Source: Acetobacteraceae bacterium
GTDB taxonomy: Bacteria > Pseudomonadota > Alphaproteobacteria > Acetobacterales > Acetobacteraceae
Direction of reading: 5' to 3'
Assembly (NCBI GenBank): GCA_027487385.1
Contig: JAIYDS010000118.1
Location: forward strand, 33,465 to 97,464
Length of the DNA: 64,000 nucleotides
The first letter of the stretch is position 1. Each line of letters starts with the position of its first letter. Under the pieces are notes generated by a model. It did no database searches. It saw nothing but the letters and a program-made list of their open reading frames with translations, and was not told the origin of the DNA. Both the position numbers and the translations under genes were made by a program. Shown piece by piece: positions 9,899-20,358 of the stretch.

Positions 9899-11596
9899 TC
9901 AGAAGCTCTGCCCGGCGAGCATCGCGACATGCTCCGCGATCGGGCCGAGGGCGAGGGCGGGCAGGTATTGCAACCCGCCCAGGATGAGGATCGCGCCGGC
10001 CAGCAGCCCGGCGAAGAGCGGGCCATGGGTCGGCAAGGTGCCAGGGCCTTCGGGCGCGCGCGGCTTGGCGGCCAGGCTGCCGGCGATGGCGAGCACGGGG
10101 ATGGCGAAGCCGAACCGCCCGGCCAGCATGGCGAAGCCCAGCGTGGTGTTGAGCCAGGGCGTATCCGCCGTCAGCCCGCCAAAGGCCGAGCCATTGTTCC
10201 CCGCCGCCGAAGTGTACGCATAGAGCATCTCGGTCAGGCCATGCGGCCCGGCATCCTGGAGCGAGGCCGTGCCCACCTCCAGCACCAGCGACAGGCCGGC
10301 GAGGCCGAGGATCGCGGCGGGCAGCACCAGAACGGCGAGCATCGCAAGCTTCACCTCCCGCGCCTGCACCTTCTTGCCGAGATATTCCGGCGTGCGTCCC
10401 ACCATCAGCCCGGCGATGAAGACCGCCAGCAGCGCGAAAACCAGCATGCCATAGAGGCCCGAGCCGACGCCGCCCGGCAGCACCTCGCCCAGCTGGATGA
10501 GGAAGAGCGGCACGAGGCCGCCGAGCGGCGTGAAGCTGTCCAGCATGGCATTCACCGCGCCGCAGCTGGCGCCCGTGGTGGTGGCGGTGAAAAGGGCGGC
10601 GAGCGCCAGCCCGAAGCGGAGATCCTTGCCCTCCATGTTGCCCTGCGTGGGCGAGACACCGGCCGCGATGTGCAGCGGGTTGCCTGCGGCCTCGGCGGCG
10701 TAGATGGCGAGCGTGGCGGCCAGCACGAAGCCGACCATCACGGCCAGCAGGGCGCGGCCCTGCCGCGCATCGCCGATCATGCGGCCAAAGGCCAGGCAAA
10801 GGCCGAAAGGGATCACCACCTGCAGGATGATCTGCAGGCTGGTGGCCAGCGCGCTGGGCCCCTCGAAGGGATGCAGCGAATTCACGCCGAAGAAGCCGCC
10901 GCCATTGGTGCCGAGATGCTTGATGGCGAGCTGGAAGGCGACGGGGCCGAGCGCGATCACCTGCTGGCCACCCGCGAGCGTCTCAGCGGTGACACTCGCT
11001 TCCAGCGTTTGCGGCACGCCCATGGCGACGAAGGCGAAGGCCGCCAGGATCGAGCCCGGCAGCAGCACCCAGAGCGTGACGCGCGTCAGGTCCGCCCAGA
11101 AATTGCCAAGCTGCGTCACGCCGCCGGTGGCGAAGGCGCGAACCACCGCGAAGGCGAGGGCGATGCCGGTGGCCGCCGAGAGGAAGTTCTGCACCGCGAG
11201 GCCCGCCATCTGGCTGAAATGCGACATCGCCGCCTCGCCCGAATAGGCCTGCCAGTTCGTGTTGGTGACGAAGGAGATGGCGGTGTTGAAGGCCAGGAAG
11301 GGCGGGATGCCTTCGAAGCCCTGCGGGTTCAGCGGCAGCACGCCCTGTAGCCGCAGCAAGGCGTAGAGCAGGGCGAAGCCGGCCGCGTTGAAGGCCAGCA
11401 TGGACAGGAGATAGCCCTGCCACGCGTGGCCACGGGCGGCGTCCACGCCGGCGGCTCGCAAGAGCGCCGCATCCAACCGCGCCAGCGGCCCGAACCGGCC
11501 TTGGGCGATGGCCGCGAGCCAGGCGCCGGCCGGCACCGCCAGGAGGAGTGCGCAGCCCAGCACGAGCGCGATCTGCGCCCATCCGATGATCGTCAT
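9899..11596 (-). CDS. kdpA: K+-transporting ATPase subunit A
   Basis: Starts [14 protein letters not shown]; contains KdpA motifs ([39 protein letters not shown]). The track start (11680) is over-extended. Confidence 0.95.
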   Translation of the reverse strand: MTIIGWAQIALVLGCALLLAVPAGAWLAAIAQGRFGPLARLDAALLRAAGVDAARGHAWQGYLLSMLAFNAAGFALLYALLRLQGVLPLNPQGFEGIPPFLAFNTAISFVTNTNWQAYSGEAAMSHFSQMAGLAVQNFLSAATGIALAFAVVRAFATGGVTQLGNFWADLTRVTLWVLLPGSILAAFAFVAMGVPQTLEASVTAETLAGGQQVIALGPVAFQLAIKHLGTNGGGFFGVNSLHPFEGPSALATSLQIILQVVIPFGLCLAFGRMIGDARQGRALLAVMVGFVLAATLAIYAAEAAGNPLHIAAGVSPTQGNMEGKDLRFGLALAALFTATTTGASCGAVNAMLDSFTPLGGLVPLFLIQLGEVLPGGVGSGLYGMLVFALLAVFIAGLMVGRTPEYLGKKVQAREVKLAMLAVLVLPAAILGLAGLSLVLEVGTASLQDAGPHGLTEMLYAYTSAAGNNGSAFGGLTADTPWLNTTLGFAMLAGRFGFAIPVLAIAGSLAAKPRAPEGPGTLPTHGPLFAGLLAGAILILGGLQYLPALALGPIAEHVAMLAGQSF

Positions 11597-11597
11597 G

Positions 11598-11687
11598 TCA
11601 GAGGCTTTCAGGCCGCAGCAGGGCCCAGAGGAGATAGCCGAACAGGCCCAGTGCGACGGCGCCGCCCAGCCAGAGTTCAAGTGCCAT
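11598..11687 (-). CDS. kdpF: K+-transporting ATPase subunit F (29 aa)
   Basis: [29 protein letters not shown]; size, hydrophobicity, LLRPE tail and position upstream of kdpA fit KdpF. Below the ORF-track cutoff. Confidence 0.85.
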   Translation of the reverse strand: MALELWLGGAVALGLFGYLLWALLRPESL

Positions 11688-11689
11688 GG

Positions 11690-11773
11690 TCAGACGCGCC
11701 CGCAGACCTGGGCGTAGAGCGCAAGCGCACCAAAGCCGGCCAAGCCGGCAAGGAGGAGAAGGAGGTCAAGCAT
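11690..11773 (-). CDS. 27-aa hydrophobic microprotein upstream of kdpF
   Basis: MLDLLLLLAGLAGFGALALYAQVCGRV*; ends 2 bp before the kdpF ATG. Confidence 0.5.
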   Translation of the reverse strand: MLDLLLLLAGLAGFGALALYAQVCGRV

Positions 11774-11849
11774 GGAAATCCCCTGGAAGAGGGGCAGAGC
11801 TTGCGGTCGGGCGCCGTGAGGGAACGATGCTGAACCGGGCTGCCGCGCA

Positions 11850-11962
11850 TCAAGGATCCATAAAGGCCCGACGGGGGTGTGGTTCTACAACATGCAGATG
11901 GATGGATTCTCGTTGGGTGACCAGCGCCATCCGCTGCTGCCCGAGGCGCAGCTGGGCGTGCC
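11850..11962 (+). pseudogene. Type I restriction-modification methylase (HsdM) C-terminal-like fragment
   Basis: Frame reads ...KGPTGVWFYNMQMDGFSLGDQRHPLLPEAQLG, resembling the HsdM motif VWFYDMxADGFSLDDKR. No surrounding hsd gene. Confidence 0.5.
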
Positions 11963-12110
11963 CATGACGGCCTGAAGGCCGTCGTGACCCAGGTGCTGCG
12001 GGCAAGCTGGCAGCGCTGCCGCGTGCGTTTGAATGGGCCACACAGCGTGCCCGCTACATGACGCTGGAAACCATCGGCGCCGTGAAATCCTCCAGCCAGG
12101 CTGCCCACCG
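11963..12110 (+). pseudogene. IS256-family (mutator-type) transposase remnant
   Basis: HDGLKAVVTQVLRASWQRCRVR followed in another frame by FEWATQRARYMTLETIGAV; both resemble parts of IS256 transposases (DAHEGLKAAIARVLGATWQRCRVHF and EW..QRARYMTLETI). Confidence 0.55.
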
Positions 12111-12831
12111 TCGCGGGCTGACGCGGCGGCTCAACACGCCAGGGAGCGCAACTCCTGCACCACGCCTCGGGGCACGATCCGCAAAGACCGGTGCGCCTTA
12201 TCTCAATCGTTCTCCCGCGTCGTGGGGAAATTCATCTCAACGGAGGCGCCCGCGTCGGCGTCCCAAGAGAGCCGGAGCCCGAGGGCCCCGGCCAAGTCTC
12301 GGGAGGAAACGCCAGTCACGGTATCGCCTGGCAACGGCCCCTGGGGGACCGCTCCGCCGGCGACGGGCGGAGGAGGTGAGCCGCGATGGCCGATCGGCCG
12401 GGGCGGCGGATATGTTTCGCGGTCTTCGCGCGTGAAATAGATGCCAAGACTGCCGCCCTAGGCCGCGCTCGCCGCTGCAAGCACCGCCGCCTCCACCGAG
12501 GGGTGGGGGGCGGCGAGGTCGCGTGCAGATGGGCACCCAAGGTAGCGCCGAAAAATGCGGATATGGGCAACAGATCGGTCTGGAGGGTCGAAAGAAGCAG
12601 GGCGTTGATCATCGGCCGGGTCGCGGCGGGTGGGGCATGCTCATGACTCCCATATAGGCGAGTTTATATCGTGAATCAATAAAAATCACTTGGCAGAAAT
12701 GGTAAATATCCTTATCACCATACGTATGAGTGAATTTCCAGAGACCCTGCCCCGCCTGCCCCAGGCCCGGGAGCGATGTCGCCGGCGCTGAGCCCCCGCC
12801 CAGTCCGCCATCCCCTTCCCGGAGCCCATCC

Positions 12832-13791
12832 ATGATCCCTCGCCGCCTCCTGTTGGCAGCCGCCGCGCTGCCCCTGCCGGCCCGCGCCTTGCCGCAACGC
12901 CCGCTGCGCCTTGTCGTGTCCTCCGCCCCCGGCGCCAGCCTCGATGCGCTGGCCCGCATCATTGCCCCCAATTTCAGCGCCCGCCTGGGCCAGCCCGTCA
13001 TCATCGAGAACCAGGGCGGGGCCAATGGCCTGCTCGCCGCCCAGCAGGTGGCTCGCGCCGAGGCCGACGGCACCACGCTGCTGCTGACGGGCGATGCCAT
13101 CGTGCTCGCCAGCCTGGCGCAGCCGCAATCGGGCCTCGCCTTCGAGACGGCCTTCGCCCCCGTCACGCAGCTGGTCCGGGCGGCGCAGATCCTCGTTACC
13201 CATCCGGGCGCGCCTTTCCGTGACATCGCGGGCTATGTGGCGGCCGTTCGTGCGCGGCCCGGCGCGTTCAACATCGGCATTCCGGCCCAGGCCGGCATCG
13301 CACAGGTGGTGCACGAGATGCTGGCCGCGCGCCTTGGTGGCCTGCGCGTCGAATTCATCAGCTACCGGGGCGGTGGTCCCGCCATCACCGATCTGATCGC
13401 GCGCAACACCGACGCGCTGGTCATCACCCTCCCGGCCGTGACCGAACAGATCCGCCAAGGTGCGATCCTCCCGCTCGCCGTCAGCACCGCGACGCGCGAC
13501 CCCGCCCTGCCCGAGGTGCCGACGCTCGCCGAGACGGTAGCGCCGGGTTTTGACGTCGATTCCTGGCAGGGCGTGCTGGCCCCTGCACGCACGCCGCCGG
13601 CCACCGTTGCCGCGCTGCACGAGGTCCTGACCGCGAGCCTCGCCGAGCCCGCTTTGGCCGAGCGCCTGCGCGGCCTCGGCTTCGTCGTCACCGGCCTTGC
13701 CCCTGAGGCCTTCCGCGCGCGCGCCGCCGCCAGCAGCGCGCAATTCGCCCCCGTCATCCGCGCCATCGCCGACGCCACCCCGAGAGGTTGA
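12832..13791 (+). CDS. Bug/TctC-family tripartite tricarboxylate transporter substrate-binding protein
   Basis: Signal peptide, RPLRLVVSSAPGASLDALARIIAPNFSARLGQPVIIENQGGANG; ATG at 12832 preferred over the track start. Confidence 0.9.
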   Translation: MIPRRLLLAAAALPLPARALPQRPLRLVVSSAPGASLDALARIIAPNFSARLGQPVIIENQGGANGLLAAQQVARAEADGTTLLLTGDAIVLASLAQPQSGLAFETAFAPVTQLVRAAQILVTHPGAPFRDIAGYVAAVRARPGAFNIGIPAQAGIAQVVHEMLAARLGGLRVEFISYRGGGPAITDLIARNTDALVITLPAVTEQIRQGAILPLAVSTATRDPALPEVPTLAETVAPGFDVDSWQGVLAPARTPPATVAALHEVLTASLAEPALAERLRGLGFVVTGLAPEAFRARAAASSAQFAPVIRAIADATPRG

Positions 13792-13796
13792 GAGCC

Positions 13797-14747
13797 ATGC
13801 TTCGTCGTCACGCCCTGCTGGCCCTGCTCAGCACGCCCGCCATCGCCCGTGCGCAGGCGCGCAGCCTGCGCGCCATCGTGCCCTTCCCGCCCGGCGGCGG
13901 GGTGGATGTCTTTGCGCGCATCCTGGCCCCCGCCCTGGGCGCCGCCCTTGGCCAGGCCGTGGTGGTCGAGAATATCGGCGGCGCCTCCTCGCGCCTGGGC
14001 ACGCAAGCGCTGCTGCGCGCCGCGCCCGATGGTCAGACCATCCTGATCACCAATGACACGCTGGCCGCCGTCGAGGCCCTGCCGGTGGTCGGGGCCGGGC
14101 CCTTCCTTCCGGGCTTGGCGCCGGTGCTTCTGGGCGCCTCCGCCGCGCAGCTGCTCATCACCCATCCGCGCTCCGGCCTCGCCACCGCCGCGGATTATGC
14201 AGCCCGGCTGCGATCTGGGCGGGGGGTGAATGTGGGCATCCCGGGCCTCGGCTCCTCGCAGCACTTCGCCTCCGAGTTGATCGGCCAGGCGCTGGGCGGG
14301 CGGCCCGAGCATGTCGCCTATCGCGGCGGCGGCCCGCTGCTGACCGACCTGCTGGCCGGTACGGTGGATGCGGGTGTCGTCACGCTCGGCGCCGGCATCG
14401 AGCATCTGCGGGATGGGCGGCTGGTCGGTCTCGGCGTCACCTCGCCGCAGCGCGCGGCGGCGGCGCCAGGCATTCCGGCCTTCGCCGAAGGCCTCGCCCC
14501 GGGCTTTGCGGTGGAGACCTGGATGGGCGTGCTCGCGCCCGCGGGCACCCCACCGGCCATCCTCGCGCAGCTGCATGCCGCGAGCCTGACCGCTCTGCGC
14601 CGCACCGCCGTCACCGAGCGGCTGGCCGCCCTCGGCTTCGAGTCCCCCGGTCTGCCGCCCGAGGAATTCGGTGCCGTCCTGCGCGACAATGTGAACCGCT
14701 TCCGCGCCATCGCGCAGCTGCTCGGCCTGCGCGCAGGGGAGGCCTGA
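13797..14747 (+). CDS. Bug/TctC-family substrate-binding protein
   Basis: RSLRAIVPFPPGGGVDVFARILAPALGAALGQAVVVENIGGAS; tandem with the previous gene. Confidence 0.9.
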   Translation: MLRRHALLALLSTPAIARAQARSLRAIVPFPPGGGVDVFARILAPALGAALGQAVVVENIGGASSRLGTQALLRAAPDGQTILITNDTLAAVEALPVVGAGPFLPGLAPVLLGASAAQLLITHPRSGLATAADYAARLRSGRGVNVGIPGLGSSQHFASELIGQALGGRPEHVAYRGGGPLLTDLLAGTVDAGVVTLGAGIEHLRDGRLVGLGVTSPQRAAAAPGIPAFAEGLAPGFAVETWMGVLAPAGTPPAILAQLHAASLTALRRTAVTERLAALGFESPGLPPEEFGAVLRDNVNRFRAIAQLLGLRAGEA

Positions 14748-14750
14748 GCC

Positions 14751-15599
14751 ATGGACATGCCGCTTCCGCCCCGCCAGGGCCTGCAGCTTCGCCGCCTCTC
14801 GCCGCATCTCGGCGCGGAGGTCGAGGGCCTCGACATCACGCGCCCGCTGACACCCGCCCAGGTGGCCGCGCTGCGCGAGGCGCTCGGCGAGCACGGCGTG
14901 CTCTTCTTCCGCGACCAGCGCTTCGACTTCGAGAGCCAGAAGCGCTTCGGCCGCTATTTCGGCGAGCTCGCCATCCACCCCAACACGCCCGGGCCCGAGG
15001 GGCATCCGGAAATCCTGCCGATCCATGCCGATGCGAACTCCAAGGTCATCGCGGGCGAGCGCTGGCACTCCGACGTCTCCTGCATGCAGGAACCGCCCTT
15101 GGGCTCCATCCTGCACATCCACGCGACGCCGCCGTTGGGTGGCGACACGCTCTTCGCAAGCCTGACCGCGGCCTACGGGGCGCTCTCACCGCGGCTCAAG
15201 GCCTATCTGGAGGGGCTGACCGCGACGCATTCGGGCGAGCGCAACTACCGCCGCCGCAACGCGCTGAACGGCGTGGATGACCGCGGGCGCGTCTTCCCCT
15301 CAGCCGTGCATCCGGTGGTGATCCGCCACCCGATCAGCGGGCGCCCGGCGCTCTATGTGAACCGGCTCTTCACGCTCCGGATCAACGAGGTGAGCGAGGA
15401 GGAGAGCGAGGCGATCCTGCGCCTGCTCCATGAGCATGCGGAGAAACCGGATTTCCAGATCCGTTTCCAGTGGCGGCCGCATTCCGTCGCCTTCTGGGAC
15501 AACCGCGCCGTGCAGCACCTGGCGATCTGGGATTATTTCCCGGAAACGCGCAGCGGCTCTCGCGTAACCGTGAAGGGCGAAAGGCTGGTTGGGCCATGA
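14751..15599 (+). CDS. TauD/TfdA-family Fe(II)/2-oxoglutarate dioxygenase
   Basis: LRRLSPHLGAEVEGLDITRPL...LFFRDQ...WHSDVSC...GGDTLF...WDNRAVQHLAIWDYFPETR. Confidence 0.9.
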   Translation: MDMPLPPRQGLQLRRLSPHLGAEVEGLDITRPLTPAQVAALREALGEHGVLFFRDQRFDFESQKRFGRYFGELAIHPNTPGPEGHPEILPIHADANSKVIAGERWHSDVSCMQEPPLGSILHIHATPPLGGDTLFASLTAAYGALSPRLKAYLEGLTATHSGERNYRRRNALNGVDDRGRVFPSAVHPVVIRHPISGRPALYVNRLFTLRINEVSEEESEAILRLLHEHAEKPDFQIRFQWRPHSVAFWDNRAVQHLAIWDYFPETRSGSRVTVKGERLVGP

Positions 15600-16000
15600 G
15601 TTCCACCGCTTTGGCATTCCCCGTCCTGGACGAGGTGCGGGCCCGTGCCGCCACAGACGGCGTCCTGGTTGAGGTGACCACGCTCGAGGGGCATCACCTG
15701 CGCTTTGCCGTTCATCGAATGGCCCTGGCCGCTGTCGCCGCGACACTGCTCGACGCCGGCCGCCGGCTGGCAACGCAGCAGCCGGTCGCGCCGGCCGCTC
15801 TCGTCCACACTGATGCGGTCGGCCTCGCCCAGACCGATCAGGGACAACCGCTCCTGGTGCTCGAAAGCGGTGGCATTGCCCTGTCCTATGCGCTGCCAGC
15901 CGCGAGCCTGGCCGCCTTGGGCGAAGCGCTGCGCGAAGCTTTTTCTTTGCCAGGCGAGGAGTTCCTCGCCCATCCTCCCGGAAGGAGACACGACGCATGA
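15596..16000 (+). CDS. Hypothetical protein (134 aa)
   Basis: ATG at 15596 overlaps the dioxygenase stop (ATGA); overlaps the next start too, so translationally coupled; no recognised motif. Confidence 0.65.
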   Translation: MSSTALAFPVLDEVRARAATDGVLVEVTTLEGHHLRFAVHRMALAAVAATLLDAGRRLATQQPVAPAALVHTDAVGLAQTDQGQPLLVLESGGIALSYALPAASLAALGEALREAFSLPGEEFLAHPPGRRHDA

Positions 16001-17012
16001 GCTTTCCGTCCCTGACCCGCCGTGCGCTGATCGCGGCCAGCCCGGCCGTCGCCGTGACGCCCGCCCTCGGCCAGGCCACGCCCCCGCTGCTGAACGTCAG
16101 CTATGATCCGACGCGCGAATTCTACCGCGAGTTCAACGCCGCTTTTGCCACCCAATGGGCCGGGCGCGGCCACCCGCGCCCCGTGATCAACACCTCCCAT
16201 GGTGGGTCGGGTCGGCAGGCGCGCAGTGTCCGACGGTCTCGCCGCGGATGTGCTGACCCTGGCACTGGCTTATGACATCGACGCCGTAGCGGAGCGCGGG
16301 CTCCTGGTGCGCGACTGGCAGCGCCGCCTGCCCAACAACGCCTGCCCCCTATACCAGCACGATCGTTTTCCTGGTCCGGCGCGGCAATCCCAAGGCGATC
16401 CGCGATTGGGGGGATCTCGTGAAGCCCGGGGTTTCCGTCATCACCCCCAATCCCAAGACTTCCGGTGGCGCGCGCTGGAACTACCTGGCTTTCTGGGCGT
16501 GGGCGCTGCGCCAGCCTGGCGGCAGTGCGGCGACGGCCGAGCAGGCCATCGCGCAGTTGTACCGCCAGGTTCCGGTGCTCGATACCGGCGCACGCGGCTC
16601 CACAACGACCTTCGTGCAGCGCGGCCAGGGAGATGTCTTCCTCTCCTGGGAGAATGAGGCGCATCTTGCGATCCAGGAGTTCCCGCAGGCAGGGCTCGAG
16701 ATCATCTACCCACCCCTCTCGATCCTGGCCGAACCGCCGGTGGCGGTCGTGGACCAGAATGTCGATCGCCGCGGGACCCGCATCCTGGCGACCGCCTACC
16801 TCAACCACCTCTACACGGATGAGGGCCAGTCCCTGGCCGCCAAGCATTTCTATCGGCCACGCAACGCCGGCATCCTGGCCGCGAATGCGCGTCGCTTCCC
16901 GCAGATCGAGCTCGTCACGATTGACGACGTGTTTCAAGGATGGGCGAATGCGCAGCGCACACATTTTGACGATGGAGGCGTCTTCGACCGCATCTATCGC
17001 CCCGGCCGCTGA
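15997..17012 (+). pseudogene. Sulfate/thiosulfate ABC transporter substrate-binding protein, disrupted by two frameshifts
   Basis: Sbp/CysP-like pieces lie in three frames: [24 protein letters not shown]...[13 protein letters not shown] / [28 protein letters not shown]...NNACP / [51 protein letters not shown]... Breaks lie near 16223 and 16350. Confidence 0.8.
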
Positions 17013-17022
17013 GCCGTCGCGC

Positions 17023-17889
17023 ATGGCAGCGAGCCTCGCCACCTCAGGTGACCGCAACGCAGCCAGGGGCCGGCGACGTCATGCGCTGCCGGGCTTTCGC
17101 CTCGCGCTTGGCATCACGCTGGCCTGGCTCGGGCTGATCGTGCTCGTCCCGCTGGCCGCCTTGGCGCTCAAGCCGTGGGAGCTGGGCATCGCGGGTGTTC
17201 TGGACGTGCTGACGGAAGCACGCGTCCTCGCCGCGCTCAGACTGTCTTTCGGGGCGGCACTGGTGGCGGCGCTGGTGAGCGTGCCCCTGGGCGTCCTGTT
17301 TGCCTGGGTCATCACGCGCTACAGCTTTCCCGGACGTCGCCTCCTCGATGGCCTCCTTGACCTGCCCTTCGCGCTGCCGACGGCGGTTGCCGGCCTTGCC
17401 TTGACGGCGCTCTTCGCGCCCAATGGCTGGCTTGGCGCGCCCCTCGCGGGGCTGTTCGGCTGGCAGGTGGCCTACAAGCCGGCCGGGATCGTGGTCGCGC
17501 TGATCTTCGTGGCCCTTCCCTTCATCGTGCGCACGGTGGAGCCGTTCCTGCGCGACCTCTCGCTCGATGCGGAGGAGGCGGCCGCGACGCTCGGTGCCAC
17601 CCGGGCACAGACCATCTGGCTTGTGGTGCTGCCCGCCTTGCTGCCGGCGACCATCACGGGTTTTTCCCTCGGCTTCGCAAGGGCCGTGGGCGAATATGGC
17701 AGTGTCATCTTCATCGCGGGGAACATGCCGATGGTGAGCGAGATCGCGCCGCTGCTCATCGTGGTGAAGCTCGAGCAGTTCAACTACGCCGCCGCGGCGG
17801 CCATCGGGCTCGGCATGTTGCTGATCTCCTTCATCGTGCTCCTCGCGCTCAATCTCTGGCAGCGGGCGCTGCGCCGGGGGCATGAATGA
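17023..17889 (+). CDS. cysT: Sulfate ABC transporter permease CysT
   Basis: [26 protein letters not shown]...[20 protein letters not shown]...[32 protein letters not shown]. Confidence 0.9.
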   Translation: MAASLATSGDRNAARGRRRHALPGFRLALGITLAWLGLIVLVPLAALALKPWELGIAGVLDVLTEARVLAALRLSFGAALVAALVSVPLGVLFAWVITRYSFPGRRLLDGLLDLPFALPTAVAGLALTALFAPNGWLGAPLAGLFGWQVAYKPAGIVVALIFVALPFIVRTVEPFLRDLSLDAEEAAATLGATRAQTIWLVVLPALLPATITGFSLGFARAVGEYGSVIFIAGNMPMVSEIAPLLIVVKLEQFNYAAAAAIGLGMLLISFIVLLALNLWQRALRRGHE

Positions 17890-18731
17890 GCCCGCCGCGC
17901 CGCCCCGCCGCCGCCGATCCCGCCTGGTTGCGTTGGGGCCTGACCCTGCTCGCCGTGACCCTGGCCTTGGTCATCTTCATCCTGCCGCTGGCCGCTGTCC
18001 TGGCTGAGGCATTGCGACGCGGCTGGGCGCCGGCGGTCGCCGCGATCGTCGAGCCGGACACCATCGCTGCCATTCGTCTGACCCTGCTGGTGGCGGTGAT
18101 CGCGGTGCCGGTGAACACGATCGGTGGCATTGCCGCAGCCTGGGCCATCGCGAAGTTCGACTTTGCCGGCAAACGACTGCTGATCACGCTCATTGAACTG
18201 CCCTTCTCCGTCTCGCCGGTGATCTCCGGCCTGGTCTATGTGCTGCTTTTCGGCGCGCAGGGCTATTTCGGATCCTGGCTTCGGGAGAACGACATCCAGA
18301 TCATCTTCGCGCTGCCCGGCCTCGTGCTTGCGACGGTGTTCGTCACCTTCCCCTTCGTCGCACGCACGCTGGTCCCGCTGATGCAGGAACAGGGCCGCGA
18401 GGAGGAGGAGGCGGCGGCGACGCTCGGCGCCTCGGGATGGAGCATCTTCTGGCGCGTGACATTGCCCAATGTGAAATGGGCGCTGCTGGCCGGCGTGCTT
18501 CTGTGCAACGCCCGGGCCATGGGCGAGTTCGGCGCCGTCTCCGTCGTCTCGGGCCATATCCGGGGGCAGACGAACACGATGCCCCTGCACGTGGAGATCC
18601 TCTACAATGAATACATGTTCGTGGGCGCCTTCGCCGTGGCCGCGCTTCTGGCGTTGCTTGGCCTCTTGACGCTGGCCGCCAAGGCGATGCTGGAAGCACG
18701 CGCAGGTCGCCAGATCGGAGGTGCGGCATGA
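17886..18731 (+). CDS. cysW: Sulfate ABC transporter permease CysW
   Basis: [35 protein letters not shown]...[32 protein letters not shown]. Confidence 0.92.
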   Translation: MSPPRRPAAADPAWLRWGLTLLAVTLALVIFILPLAAVLAEALRRGWAPAVAAIVEPDTIAAIRLTLLVAVIAVPVNTIGGIAAAWAIAKFDFAGKRLLITLIELPFSVSPVISGLVYVLLFGAQGYFGSWLRENDIQIIFALPGLVLATVFVTFPFVARTLVPLMQEQGREEEEAAATLGASGWSIFWRVTLPNVKWALLAGVLLCNARAMGEFGAVSVVSGHIRGQTNTMPLHVEILYNEYMFVGAFAVAALLALLGLLTLAAKAMLEARAGRQIGGAA

Positions 18732-19780
18732 CGGTCGAGATCGATGGCGTCGTTCGCCGCTTCGATGCGGTCACGGCGCTGGATGGCGTGTCGCTCTCCC
18801 TCGCGGAGGGGGAGTTCGTGGCGCTGCTGGGCCCGTCCGGATCGGGCAAGACGAGTCTGCTGCGCATTCTGGCCGGCCTCGACTTCCCGGATCAGGGCCA
18901 GGTCCGCATCGCGGGGCTGGACGTGGCGCAGGTGCCCGCGCGGCTGCGCCGCGTGGGCGTTGTCTTCCAGCATTATGCGCTGTTCCGGCACATGACCGCT
19001 TTCGAGAACGTGGCCTTCGGCCTGCGGGTCCGTCCCCGGCGGCAGCGGCCCGCCGGTGCCGTGATCGAGCGCCACGTGCGCCAGTTGCTGGAGCTGATGC
19101 AGATCCCGGAGCTCGGCTCCCGCTATCCTCAGCAGATTTCGGGCGGGCAGCGCCAGCGCGTGGCACTCGCCCGCGCACTGGCGATTGAGCCACGGCTGCT
19201 GCTGCTGGATGAGCCCTTTGGCGCGCTGGATGCCCTGGTCCGCAAGGATGTCCGGCGCTGGGTGCGTGGACTGCATGCGCAGCTGGGCCTCACTTCCATC
19301 CTGGTCACGCACGACCAGGAGGAGGCGATGGAAATGGCGGATCGGGTCGCGGTCATGGAGCGCGGACGCATCGTTCAGGTGGATCGGCCTCAGGCGCTGC
19401 TCGATGCCCCTGCGACCCCTTTCGTCGCAGGCTTTCTCGGGGACGCGGCGCGCCTGCCGGCTCGGGCCGAGCAGGGGTGGCTGGTGCTGGAGGGCTTTGG
19501 CCCGATGGGATCAACGTCCCTGCCGGATGGCCCTGTGGATGTCTTCCTGCGACCGCACATGGTGCGGGCCTCGGCGCACCGGCCCACTGCGCCGGCCGCG
19601 CTGGTCCGCCGTCTGCTGCCCTCGGAGACTGCGCATCCCCGTGTCCTGGTCGAGTGGAATGGCCTGACCATGGAGGGCTATGCGGAGGACGAGTTGCTGC
19701 CTGGGGCCCCTTGCGCCCTCGGATTCTCCGGCATGATCGCCTTCCCCCGGCTTGGGCCGCCGCAAGCCGCCTCGTCCTAG
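18728..19780 (+). CDS. cysA: Sulfate/thiosulfate ABC transporter ATP-binding protein CysA
   Basis: Walker [12 protein letters not shown], signature [15 protein letters not shown], Walker [13 protein letters not shown], CysA-like C-terminal region. Confidence 0.92.
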   Translation: MTVEIDGVVRRFDAVTALDGVSLSLAEGEFVALLGPSGSGKTSLLRILAGLDFPDQGQVRIAGLDVAQVPARLRRVGVVFQHYALFRHMTAFENVAFGLRVRPRRQRPAGAVIERHVRQLLELMQIPELGSRYPQQISGGQRQRVALARALAIEPRLLLLDEPFGALDALVRKDVRRWVRGLHAQLGLTSILVTHDQEEAMEMADRVAVMERGRIVQVDRPQALLDAPATPFVAGFLGDAARLPARAEQGWLVLEGFGPMGSTSLPDGPVDVFLRPHMVRASAHRPTAPAALVRRLLPSETAHPRVLVEWNGLTMEGYAEDELLPGAPCALGFSGMIAFPRLGPPQAASS

Positions 19781-20358
19781 GTCGTGTGGGCTCTCGGGAT
19801 TCCCGAAGCTGGTGTGAGCTCATTCAAGGCGGCTTCTCGGGAGGTGGCGTTGGGCGTGTTGGATCGTCCTGTGCTGACCGACGCGGCCTGGGGAGGGATG
19901 GCGCCGCGGATCATTGGCCTGGATTGTTCTGCGACGGCGGCGTGACGGCAGTCCGGTTCTGACCCGGCAAGGCGAAGGGAACCGGGCACTGCACCCCCGG
20001 GGAGGAGGCGGTGCAGGCCGCAGGCGCCCCCGGCTATCCGCTGGTGATGACGATCCTGTGGCAGGAGCTTCCTCCGAAGGCGGAGGTTGGTGGCCCGCGG
20101 CGCGACCTCGCTTGCCCGCAGCCTTTGGCCGAGGGTTCCGCGGTGTTGATGCGCCGCATCAGCCACCATAGGCCGCCGCGCGGCTGGACGGCGTCCCGCT
20201 GACACCCATGGTCTCGGGCGGCATGGAGACCCTCCTCATGCGTTCACCGCGCTGGAGGGCGATCACCGAGCGGCATGATTGACAGTCCCGGCACCCGCCC
20301 GCCACGCTGCGGAACAAGAAGCAGGCTCCACGTCGAGCCGCGGAGGGAGGAGAGATCC

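Noticed and set aside
6945-10223. 1092-aa plus-strand ORF
   Set aside because: Antisense to kdpABC; rich in H/G/R/A/Q and no domain pattern; typical GC-rich shadow ORF.
9929-11350. 473-aa plus-strand ORF
   Set aside because: Antisense to kdpA with shadow-ORF composition.
13362-15122. 586-aa minus-strand ORF
   Set aside because: Antisense to two TctC genes and the dioxygenase; no recognisable domain.
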